Positions 46,731-54,952 of a stretch of 64,000 bases of DNA are shown piece after piece (the first letter of the stretch is position 1; each line of letters starts with the position of its first letter). The notes beneath the pieces were generated by a model. That model did not search any database, was not told the DNA's origin, and saw only the letters and a list, made by a program, of their open reading frames with translations. The position numbers and the translations under genes are program-made. This stretch comes from Aridibacter famidurans (lineage in GTDB: Bacteria > Acidobacteriota > Blastocatellia > Pyrinomonadales > Pyrinomonadaceae). Where the stretch lies: assembly GCA_024103495.1 (NCBI GenBank), contig JAGFIQ010000050.1, forward strand, positions 1 to 64,000. Direction: 5' to 3'.

Positions 46731-48161
46731 ATGAACGAACAGACCCTCCAGGCAGCAGTCGATGAGATCGCGCCGCGCGTGACCGGACAGAAGTTCGGGC
46801 GCGTGTTCACGCTCGGGAACTCCCGTTTCGCGATCGACCTGCGGCTGGGAGGCGAATACCTGTTCGTAAGCGCCGAGCCGCAATCGCCCAGGCTCTATCT
46901 GATCAAGCGGAAGCTAAAAGACCTGGAGAAGGCCTCAAAACGGGACAGCCCGTTTGCCGCAGTCCTTCGGAAACACCTTGCCAACGCGGAGATCACATCG
47001 TTTGAGAAGGATCCGAACGACCGCATTGTCACGATGCAGCTCGCGGCATTCTCGGAGCTGGAAGGCGAGACGGAATACCGTTTCGTGATGCAGCTGACGG
47101 GCAGGTCCTCGAACCTTTTTCTGCTCGACGGCGAAGGAAGGACAGTAGAGCCGCTAAAACGGGGAAAAGGACCGGAACCGGGCGACGTTTACGAGCCGCC
47201 CGAAGGCCCTCCCGGGAGGGTGTCCGAAGGAGAGGTCTTCGACCACTCAGACTTCGGTTCATTGTCCGAGGCGCTGGACGAGCACTACAGAAAGGCAGAA
47301 CAAGAGTTAAAGCTGCGCTCTGCATTTCGTTCCGCCGAGTCGCGCCTGAAGAAAGATCTCAAGAAACAAGAAAGACTTAGGGACGCGCTCGAGAAAGATC
47401 TGGAGACCCACGGGGACGAGGAACAGTGGAAACGGCTTGGGGACACATTGCTTGCGAACGTCGCAACCGCGAGACGGGCGGGCGACGGCTTCGAGGTGAC
47501 GGACTACTTTGACGAAGAAGCCCCCCTCGTCACGATCCCAGCCGACCCTAGGCATTCGGTCTCGGAGGCCGCCGAAGAGTATTTCAAGAGATACGCGAAA
47601 GCGCGTAACGCGAAGACCGCGATCGCCGAAAGGCTGAAGGAAGTATCGAAAGAAACCGAGAGGATCGAATCGGAACTTGTGGAACTGCGGGCGGCCTTCG
47701 ACGCGGGCGACAGCGAGGCGGTTTTCGAGGCTGAAGATTCTGTTCCGGCCCCTTCAGCCCAAAAGAAACCCGGTAAGGTCCTGCGCGACGAGCCTTCGGG
47801 GACTCGCAAGTTCGTTTCAAAGGACGGTTTCGAAATACTTGTCGGAAAGAAATCGAAGGACAACGACCACATTACATTCAGGATCGCGAACTCACTGGAC
47901 ACCTGGCTTAACGCGGCCGACTATGCGGGATCGCACGTGGTGATCCGGAATCCGGGCAGAAAGGAGATCCCTGTATCGACTCTGGTCGACGCGGCGAGAC
48001 TCGCCGCGTTCTACAGCAAGGCGAAGAACGAATCGAAGGCCGCGGTCAGGTACACTCTTAGGAAATTCGTTCACAAACCAAAAGGGGCGAGGCCCGGACT
48101 TGTAAGCCTCGCCGACTTCAAGACGATAATGGTCGAACCGGGGGTGCCGGAACTCCCGTAG
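46731..48161 (+). CDS. rqcH: NFACT family ribosome quality control protein RqcH
   Basis: The ATG at 46731 gives 476 aa. A longer frame from 46581 overlaps the RDD gene. The NFACT-N domain has the Asp97-Arg98 pair (NDRIV), the residues required for Ala-tRNA recruitment in Bacillus RqcH. Charged coiled-coil helices follow (280-370), then the NFACT-R domain (FEILVGKKSKDNDHITFRIA, about 395-450). RqcH adds alanine tails to stalled nascent chains on 50S subunits. A TATAAT lies at 46679-46684, 47 nt before the start, without a good -35. Confidence 0.88.
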   Translation: MNEQTLQAAVDEIAPRVTGQKFGRVFTLGNSRFAIDLRLGGEYLFVSAEPQSPRLYLIKRKLKDLEKASKRDSPFAAVLRKHLANAEITSFEKDPNDRIVTMQLAAFSELEGETEYRFVMQLTGRSSNLFLLDGEGRTVEPLKRGKGPEPGDVYEPPEGPPGRVSEGEVFDHSDFGSLSEALDEHYRKAEQELKLRSAFRSAESRLKKDLKKQERLRDALEKDLETHGDEEQWKRLGDTLLANVATARRAGDGFEVTDYFDEEAPLVTIPADPRHSVSEAAEEYFKRYAKARNAKTAIAERLKEVSKETERIESELVELRAAFDAGDSEAVFEAEDSVPAPSAQKKPGKVLRDEPSGTRKFVSKDGFEILVGKKSKDNDHITFRIANSLDTWLNAADYAGSHVVIRNPGRKEIPVSTLVDAARLAAFYSKAKNESKAAVRYTLRKFVHKPKGARPGLVSLADFKTIMVEPGVPELP

Positions 48162-48540
48162 AGATCTCGGAGTTCAGCGGCGGAACGATCTTGGCGGAAA
48201 CGCGACCGTTACGTCATTGGCCAATGACCATTGACCATTGAAGAGTCGCAAAGCGACGACCTGCTTTTAGCCGTGGGTGGAGCGAAGCGGAACCCACGGG
48301 AATCGTCGCAACGTCAGCGCATCGCGAAGCGATTGCGTGATCCTGTCCGGTATCGTTCCCTTTGAACCTGGAACTGTCTGCGGTAGCCCGCGCTGACGCT
48401 TGGGCTTCGGACACGCTCAATGCAGCGCAAAGCGCTGCTCTAAACGGGGCTCAGTGTCCGCGGTAGACCTCCCTGATGATCGGGCATCGGACACGGCCTT
48501 TTAACCTTGAACCTGGAACCTGGAACTCTCTTCGAACACG
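48162..48540. repeat. 379-nt repeat-rich gap
   Basis: Positions 48217-48240 hold a ccaatgaccattgaccattg iteration. Positions 48243-48300 hold the inverted two-hairpin repeat, copy C. Positions 48300-48345 hold GC palindromes (gcatcgcgaagcgattgc). Positions 48360-48530 hold gaacctggaact iterations like those at 3490-3620. A GCGCAAAGCGC palindrome is at 48424-48434. No gene is supported. Confidence 0.75.
48243..48300 (-). repeat. Dispersed two-hairpin repeat, copy C
   Basis: Read on the minus strand it gives CCGTGGG...CCCACGG, ctaaaa-GCAGG and GTCGC-ttt-GCGACTC in the same order as copies A and B, but without the cagacccga tail. Confidence 0.85.
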
Positions 48541-49092
48541 TCAATCGGTTCCTTCGACGACCTTCGCCACGGTCTCCTTCATTTTCTCGATCGTCTCGTG
48601 TCCGCCGCCGAAGAAGACTCCCGTCAGTTCGCCGTTGCGGTTGATCAGAAAGGTCTGGGGGATACCGTTCCGCTCGGTGATGTTGAAGAACTCGGTCACA
48701 AGGTCTTCATTCGCCCAGCCGAGCTTGTAGTTGATGCCCATCTTCTCCGCGAACGGCTTGATCATCTCCAGCGGCTCCGGATCGACGTCCAGCCCTACGA
48801 CCTCAAATCCCTGCGGCCCGTATTTGTTCTGGAGCTTAACCAGCTCCGGCATCTCGTTGCGGCAAGGGCCGCACCAGGTCGCCCAAAGATTGATCAGCAC
48901 GACCTTGCCCTGCTGATCGGCGAGCCTGTACGTCGAGCCGTCTATCAGTTCGACGCTCGCGTTGCGGATCGCTTCAGGAGCAGGCGGGTATTCGGATACG
49001 CGGTCGCGTGAACCGGAACCCTGCTCGCAGGCGGAAAACGGCCAGATGGCGAGAACTATTATTGCTACAAGTAAAACGTGTCTTGATCTCAT
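48541..49092 (-). CDS. TlpA-like thioredoxin lipoprotein
   Basis: The ATG at 49092 gives 183 aa with the lipobox FSAC (Cys22). The frame is open upstream to 49206, but that would overlap the FHA-ABC gene. The thioredoxin fold has the redox motif CGPC (Cys74, Cys77) in LWATWCGPCRNE, and FFGGG near the end. It probably reduces or resolves disulfides of secreted proteins. It lies 14 nt downstream of the FHA-ABC gene. A shared FFGGG and NGIPQ pattern relates it to the C-terminal half of the HEAT protein at 58236. Confidence 0.85.
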   Translation of the reverse strand: MRSRHVLLVAIIVLAIWPFSACEQGSGSRDRVSEYPPAPEAIRNASVELIDGSTYRLADQQGKVVLINLWATWCGPCRNEMPELVKLQNKYGPQGFEVVGLDVDPEPLEMIKPFAEKMGINYKLGWANEDLVTEFFNITERNGIPQTFLINRNGELTGVFFGGGHETIEKMKETVAKVVEGTD

Positions 49093-49106
49093 TATTAGAA
49101 ATAACC

Positions 49107-52100
49107 TCAAACCGGATCCTGAAGCCTCAATAATATCAATGTCCAGAGAAATAGCAGAACGAACATAAAAAGGAGCACGAGCTGGTTCAGCGCCAGATGC
49201 ATCCACGGATGCAGAAAGGTGACGTAATTGCTCAGGTTCTCCGGAACGACCTTCGGGTCACCCACAGCCGGACGGTCCGGAAGGCCGTCGTACCTGACCT
49301 GTTCCCCGTTCGCGGCGCGCCTCTCGGCGTCCCGGAGCTTGTCCTCGAGCTCCTTTTCGTACTCCCTTATGTTTCGCTTCGCATCTGCGACCATCTTCTC
49401 GTTCTCGCGCTCTACGTAGCCGTAAAGCCCGAGCCCTTCCGTCTCGCCGTTCATAAGCGCGCCTTCCGGTTCGAGCGTGTCGAGGGTCGAGAACCTCTTC
49501 ATCGTGTCGAACGACCAGGCGGCCGGCATCGCGAGTCCTACGACCCTGTTAATACCCTGAGGCACGCCGATTAATCCTGAGAAGACGATCTGCGGAATCA
49601 GGATGAGCGGCACGAGGCTCGTCGCCATTTCGGAAGTGCGCACGATCGTAGAGACAAAAAGCCCGATCGCGATCCCGACCCCCGCCGTCAGGAACATCGT
49701 GGCGAGTTGCGGAAGCCCCAGGAACAATCCCGGCATCGGCATCAACCCGGTAAGGTTTGCCAGCTCAAGCGGAACGAACAGAAGCACGCACTGGATCGAA
49801 ACGATGATGCCGAGCACGAACAGCTTCGAAGCGACATAGGGCAAGACCCCAAGGTTGACCATTCTCTCGCGCTGATAGATCTTGCGTTCCCTTACGATCT
49901 CGCGCGCAGCCACGGAAGTGCCGAACCAGATCGCACACAGCGAAAGCGCAAAATACGCGAAATCCCTGGGCTGGTTCTCGCCCATCACGATGAATACGAG
50001 AAAGGCGATAACGGGCGCCTGCAGGGCAAGTATCGCCAGCGTGAACTTGTCCCGGAACAGCACGTTCGCGTACCTCGCCGAAAGCGTGAAGAACTGGCGG
50101 ATCGCCCCGAAAATTCCCAGCCTGCGAGATTTCTTCGCCCACGACGTGCTCTCTTTCGCTATCTCCTCGAGCGGCTTCTGAACGTTGTCGCGATACTGAG
50201 GAGTTTCGCGGAACTTGCGCTTCCACTCATCGGCCACCTGTTCGAGCGCGGTCGTGCGCATCGTTTCGCTGCCGTCGGCGATCTTCTCCGCCGCAGGTTC
50301 TTCAAGCTTGTCGTAGAGCTGTTTGAAGTTCGAGACGCCAAGGTAAGCGAGTGCATCCTTCGGTTTTCCGTAGAAAACCAGCTTGCCCCGCATAAGGACG
50401 ACGATCTTGTCGAACAGCTTGACGTTCTCCATCGCGTGCGTGGTGAGAACGATCGTCCTGCCGGACTCGGCGATCTGCCGGAAGAGCCTCATCACCTTCT
50501 CTTCGACAGCCGGATCTAGACCCGACGTGGGCTCGTCAAGGAATATCACTGACGGCTTCGTGATGAGCTCGACGGCGATCGAAACCCGCTTCCTTTGTCC
50601 GCCCGAAAGGCTGCTGACCGCAACATCGCGCCTCTCGCTGAGGCCCGTGACGTCAAGCACCTCATCGATGATCTGGTTTATCTCCGAACGGGACACGTCG
50701 CGCGAAAGCCTTAGCTTGGCGATGTACCAGAGAGTCTTGTATACGCTCAGTTCCTGATGGATGATGTCGTCCTGCGGCACCGAGCCGATCGACTGCTTCA
50801 GCGAATCGATGTACCGGTAGAGATCGAGATTGTTGATCAGGACGCGGCCCGCCGTCGCCGGCCGGGTCCCGTTCAGCGCGTTTATTAGTGTGGTCTTTCC
50901 GCATCCGGAAGGCCCGAGAACTCCTATGAACTCGTTTGCCCCGATGGAAAGTGAGACGTCATCGAGCAGGCGTATCTTCCCGCGGCCCGCCTTGTTCCTG
51001 ACCTCCTTGGTGAGGCCCACCGAATCGATCCTCGTCTTTGCACGCGTGTCGAAAACGCCGATGTGCTCTGCGTCATCGACGCGGATCACAAAAGCGCCGA
51101 TCTGGACCGAATCATCCGGAGCGAGCACGTGGCGGCTGACGCGGCTGCCGTTGACGTAGATCCCGTTTGTGGAGTTCAGATCCTCGATGACAACGCCGCC
51201 GCCCGACAGCTTCAATCGCGCGTGACGGTTCGATATCTGCAGACCGTCGAGCGTGATCTCGTTAGCCTCGTTCCTGCCGATCGTCAGTTCTTTCCGGCCG
51301 TCGAAGGAGATCTGCATCAGCAGCTGCGATTCGGTCGATTCGCCCGGAACAGCCTTCGCGATGTCATCCATCTTGAAGACCATCGTGCCGGCCTCCACCG
51401 GTTCTGAAGGAAGCCTTGCCCCGGGGATCGAGCCCCTCGGCGCCGCCGGGACACTTGCTTCGTCGGACGAGAACCTGAGAACCGGCCCGCCGTGTCCAAG
51501 CTGGATCTTGTCACCGTCGGCAAGCGGCGTAGGTGTCGATATCCTGTGCCCGTTTACAAGCGTTCCGTTGAAGCTCTTGTTGTCCGTGATCAAGAATCCG
51601 CCGCCGGCCGGGCCGATGCTCGCGTGCCGCCGCGAGACCATAACGGCAGATGCCTCGATGAGGACATCACACCCCGGATCGCGGCCCAGCCACGTTTCGC
51701 CCTTGCCCACGGAGATCTTCGGAGATCCCGGCTGGTCCTCGAAAGCGAGCTCGGCTGACGGCTGCCCGGGCGGCGGAACCGGCCGCGGAGACTCCTGTTT
51801 CGGGGCCGAAGGCTTAGGCTCGGGCGTCGGCTCCGGCGTTGGCTCTGGGACATTTTGTTCTTGAGGTTGTGCTGAGTGCTCGGCAGGAACGGGGGAAGGC
51901 GTCGGCGGGGGAGCGGCAGGGGCCGGACGCTTTTCAGGGGCAGGCGCGCTTTCGCCGGGCTCCGCCTCCATCCATATGACGTGGGCCTTGGGACCTTCGG
52001 GTCCAAGCTGTATGGTGTTCCCGACCGCGAGCTCCCTGGGATTGGACAGCTTCTGGCCCGATACGAATGTCCCGAAACTGGACCCCAGGTCCCGCACGAT

Positions 52101-52280
52101 CCATTTGCCCTTGTGGACGCGCACCTCAGCGTGCGCCCTTGAGACCATCCGGTAGTCGCGGTTGTCGACCGCGATGTCGCAGCTGGACACATCGCGGCCC
52201 AGCCGGACGACCGGCTTCTCAAAGGTAACTTCTTCGGCGGGACTGTCTTTCGCCTTTTCTACGACGAGAACGATCTTCAT
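49107..52280 (-). CDS. Three-FHA-domain ABC transporter (ABCG type)
   Basis: This 1057-aa protein has FHA domains at ~20-90 (GRD 28-30, SRAHA 47-51), ~190-265 (SRRHA 216-220) and ~325-395 (SNRHA 350-354). A Pro-rich linker (105-180) follows FHA1. The ABC ATPase (~435-650) has Walker A GPSGCGKTT (456-464), LSGGQ (558-562) and VIFLDEP (578-584). The ABC2-type membrane domain has several segments from ~735 to 900 and one at ~1030-1055. FHA domains bind phosphothreonine, and a Ser/Thr kinase gene lies directly upstream. The cargo is unknown. Confidence 0.92.
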   Translation of the reverse strand: MKIVLVVEKAKDSPAEEVTFEKPVVRLGRDVSSCDIAVDNRDYRMVSRAHAEVRVHKGKWIVRDLGSSFGTFVSGQKLSNPRELAVGNTIQLGPEGPKAHVIWMEAEPGESAPAPEKRPAPAAPPPTPSPVPAEHSAQPQEQNVPEPTPEPTPEPKPSAPKQESPRPVPPPGQPSAELAFEDQPGSPKISVGKGETWLGRDPGCDVLIEASAVMVSRRHASIGPAGGGFLITDNKSFNGTLVNGHRISTPTPLADGDKIQLGHGGPVLRFSSDEASVPAAPRGSIPGARLPSEPVEAGTMVFKMDDIAKAVPGESTESQLLMQISFDGRKELTIGRNEANEITLDGLQISNRHARLKLSGGGVVIEDLNSTNGIYVNGSRVSRHVLAPDDSVQIGAFVIRVDDAEHIGVFDTRAKTRIDSVGLTKEVRNKAGRGKIRLLDDVSLSIGANEFIGVLGPSGCGKTTLINALNGTRPATAGRVLINNLDLYRYIDSLKQSIGSVPQDDIIHQELSVYKTLWYIAKLRLSRDVSRSEINQIIDEVLDVTGLSERRDVAVSSLSGGQRKRVSIAVELITKPSVIFLDEPTSGLDPAVEEKVMRLFRQIAESGRTIVLTTHAMENVKLFDKIVVLMRGKLVFYGKPKDALAYLGVSNFKQLYDKLEEPAAEKIADGSETMRTTALEQVADEWKRKFRETPQYRDNVQKPLEEIAKESTSWAKKSRRLGIFGAIRQFFTLSARYANVLFRDKFTLAILALQAPVIAFLVFIVMGENQPRDFAYFALSLCAIWFGTSVAAREIVRERKIYQRERMVNLGVLPYVASKLFVLGIIVSIQCVLLFVPLELANLTGLMPMPGLFLGLPQLATMFLTAGVGIAIGLFVSTIVRTSEMATSLVPLILIPQIVFSGLIGVPQGINRVVGLAMPAAWSFDTMKRFSTLDTLEPEGALMNGETEGLGLYGYVERENEKMVADAKRNIREYEKELEDKLRDAERRAANGEQVRYDGLPDRPAVGDPKVVPENLSNYVTFLHPWMHLALNQLVLLFMFVLLFLWTLILLRLQDPV

Positions 52281-52458
52281 CCTGAGCGGCCGGGTACAGG
52301 TGCGCGGGCTGACGCCGCGCGGCTCCCGGAAACAAGTATTCTACATTCAGCGGCTTTCACCCGGAAACGGGGTGTTCCGTGCGGGCGCGTAAACAACAAA
52401 AGCCTGACATCGCTGCCAGACTCTGTCGATATTCGCAAGCAGGCCGGGTCCTGGCTGA

Positions 52459-54726
52459 TCACTTCACAAGCCGGAAACCGACGCTCTTGTCTTTGGTTTC
52501 GGGAGGCACGAGCGCCCTGAAAGTCGACGTGATCGCATTTTCTCCTGTGAAACTGTCGAAATAACCGCCGCCCCGCAGGACGATCACTTTTCCCTCAATC
52601 GCGATCTCGCTTCCGGGATACGCCGCGCCGAGGCTCGAGGTGAGCTCCCACACGTTACCGATGAGATCTTCGACCCCCCATTTGTTCGCACCGCTCTTTG
52701 CGGAACCTACTGCCTTAACATCCGACTGCTTTCCGATAACTGCGGCGTCTTCGCGATAATTATCGCCCCACGGGTAGAGATTTCCGTCCGCGCCGTTCCT
52801 CGCCGCATATTCCCACTCGGCTTCGGTCGGCAGGCGGTATGTGGCACCATCCCTTTCAGAGCGCCATTTCGCGAATTCCCTTGCATCCTCAAGCGTCACG
52901 AAAGTCACGGGATTGTTCTCTTTTCCGGGGAGCGGCCGGCCGTTAACAAAATGTTCAGGGACCCTGTAGCTTTTCTCTACGATGAACTGGAAATATTCTG
53001 CATTGGTCACCTCGTGGCGGTCCATCTCGAAGGACTCTACCGTTACCTTGTGCTCGGGCCTCTCCCTGGGCTGGCCGTCATTGCGGCCCATAGTGAACTC
53101 TCCTCCCGGAATCGCGACCATGTCCGCCTTGAAAGCCGTCGACTCGCCGGGCGGCGTCGATTGCTGCGTCGGCTGAGCCGTCGGGGTCGGAGTGACGTCG
53201 CCTCCCGTATTGGCCGCCTGTCTGTCGAAGACGCCCGCCAGATAGAGCCCGATCGCGCCCGCACCGACGATCAATAGCACGACGGCGAGAACACCTCCAC
53301 CGATGAGCACGGGTTTCAGGCCCGAAGAAGCAGGAGTCGAGATCACCGTCCTCCCGGTGGACGATCCTCTCTGGTCGGCCGTGGTCACTTTCTGTTGCAC
53401 CGTGGCCTGGGGAACATTCGTCTTGGCGCCCACTTCCTGGGGAGACCTGTCGATCACCGTTTCCTGACCGTACACCGTCTCTTCGTCGGGCCTGGGAATC
53501 GCTGTGGCGGGAGCTCCCGCCTTGTCCAACCGCGCGACGACCTCGACGGGCTTGCCGTCGCAAAACACGTCCGATTCCCAATCCTTGAAGCCCTCGTGAC
53601 TGACCTTTATGTGGTGGTTTCCGGACTGGATGCCCTCCAGAAGCAGCCATCCGTCCTGGTGACTTACACCGGCTTCCTGCTCGTTAAGGTAGACCTTTGA
53701 TTTCGGAGGATTCGTCAGCACCCTCAGCGGAGCGACCGGCAGCGTGTGTCCGGTCTTGTGCCCGACCGAAATGACTCCGGGCGAAGATATTCCGAGCGCG
53801 GATGCCAGTTCGTCTATCAGTTCATCGACGGTCGCCGTTCGCTTGCCGCGGTCCTTCTGGAGCGTGTGGAACACAGCTTCCTCGACCGCGGGCGGCACCT
53901 GGATGCCCCTTTCGGAGAACGGCGGAGGAGTGTCGGTCAGGTGCTTCTTCATGATCGCAGGGATCGACGAGCCCTTGAAAGGCACGTCGCCGGCGATCAT
54001 CTGGTAAAGCATCACCCCGATCGAATAGATATCGGACCGGGCATCGAGATCATCGTCGGACCATTGTTCGGGCGCCATGTAGTAGGGCGAACCCATAAGC
54101 CCGGTGGTCTGGGCCTGGATGAACGATCCAAGAAGCTCTCCCGATTTGATCTTCGCCAGGCCGAAATCCAGGATCTTCACCGCTTCCGCAGGCCTGTTCT
54201 TGCCCTTCAGAAGCATGATATTGAGAGGCTTCAGGTCCCTGTGCACGATCCCCTGGCTGTGCGCGGCGCCGATACCTCCGCAGATCGCCCTAACAAGCTC
54301 GAAAGCCCTTTCGGGAGAAAGCCTTTCCTCCCTCGCAAGAAGGTCATGGAGCGATTCGCCTTCTACGAATTCCATCACGAGGAACGGCATCGTCCCCTGA
54401 GCGACCCCATAATCGGTCACCTGGACGACGTTCTGGTGCCTGATCGCCGCCGCAGCGAGCGCTTCCTGGCGAAATCGTTTTACAAGTTCGGGATCGTTTC
54501 CGACGAGATCGGGAAGGATGATCTTGATAGCGTGAAGTGTCTTCAGGTAAGCGTGCCGCGCCTTGTAAACCACACCCATGCCGCCCTGTCCGATCCGGCT
54601 TTCGAGGTGGTACTTGCCCTCGAGCACGGGTTCCCCGCTGATCGTATGCATAGTCGGCATCCCGTCCGTCGGACAGGTCTCGACGTCATCCGCATAGCAG
54701 GTCTTACAGTGTTGACACTCTCTCAT
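52459..54726 (-). CDS. PEGA/FGE-sulfatase Ser/Thr protein kinase
   Basis: In the 755-aa product the N-terminus has a Cys cluster (MRECQHCKTCYADDVETC). The kinase domain (~38-310) has IGQGGMGVVYKA, catalytic Lys68, HRDLKPLN (162-169) and DFG (187-189). A PEGA domain (~332-400), a membrane segment (~474-500) and an extracytoplasmic FGE-sulfatase/SUMF1-like domain (~535-755, ending VGFRLVK) follow. The kinase is cytosolic and the FGE domain is outside. It precedes the FHA-ABC gene on the same strand, 178 nt away. Confidence 0.93.
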   Translation of the reverse strand: MRECQHCKTCYADDVETCPTDGMPTMHTISGEPVLEGKYHLESRIGQGGMGVVYKARHAYLKTLHAIKIILPDLVGNDPELVKRFRQEALAAAAIRHQNVVQVTDYGVAQGTMPFLVMEFVEGESLHDLLAREERLSPERAFELVRAICGGIGAAHSQGIVHRDLKPLNIMLLKGKNRPAEAVKILDFGLAKIKSGELLGSFIQAQTTGLMGSPYYMAPEQWSDDDLDARSDIYSIGVMLYQMIAGDVPFKGSSIPAIMKKHLTDTPPPFSERGIQVPPAVEEAVFHTLQKDRGKRTATVDELIDELASALGISSPGVISVGHKTGHTLPVAPLRVLTNPPKSKVYLNEQEAGVSHQDGWLLLEGIQSGNHHIKVSHEGFKDWESDVFCDGKPVEVVARLDKAGAPATAIPRPDEETVYGQETVIDRSPQEVGAKTNVPQATVQQKVTTADQRGSSTGRTVISTPASSGLKPVLIGGGVLAVVLLIVGAGAIGLYLAGVFDRQAANTGGDVTPTPTAQPTQQSTPPGESTAFKADMVAIPGGEFTMGRNDGQPRERPEHKVTVESFEMDRHEVTNAEYFQFIVEKSYRVPEHFVNGRPLPGKENNPVTFVTLEDAREFAKWRSERDGATYRLPTEAEWEYAARNGADGNLYPWGDNYREDAAVIGKQSDVKAVGSAKSGANKWGVEDLIGNVWELTSSLGAAYPGSEIAIEGKVIVLRGGGYFDSFTGENAITSTFRALVPPETKDKSVGFRLVK

Positions 54727-54871
54727 CGCTACTCAACGCTGAATTTGGCGGTTCGGATAGGAATGTGGCTCTCTGATTAAATGCCGAGCGCGGCGGTTGC
54801 AACCCAAGGTTCTTCGCAATTCTAAATGGTTTGGCCCGTGTTATCAAGGCTTAAAGGATAGAACGGAAAAG

Positions 54872-54924
54872 GTTTTCGGGCACGTCCCAGGTTCCGCCCG
54901 GGTTCGCGCGGGGCGCCCGAAAAC
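54872..54924 (-). terminator. Possible terminator of leuS
   Basis: GTTTTCGGGC (54872-54881) pairs with GCCCGAAAAC (54915-54924), a 10-bp stem with a 33-nt loop, about 30 nt past the leuS stop on the minus strand. The stem is followed by ccttttcc and not by a clean U-run, so the assignment is tentative. Confidence 0.45.
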
Positions 54925-54952
54925 GCCCTCGCGACACCAACTTAACCGTCCT

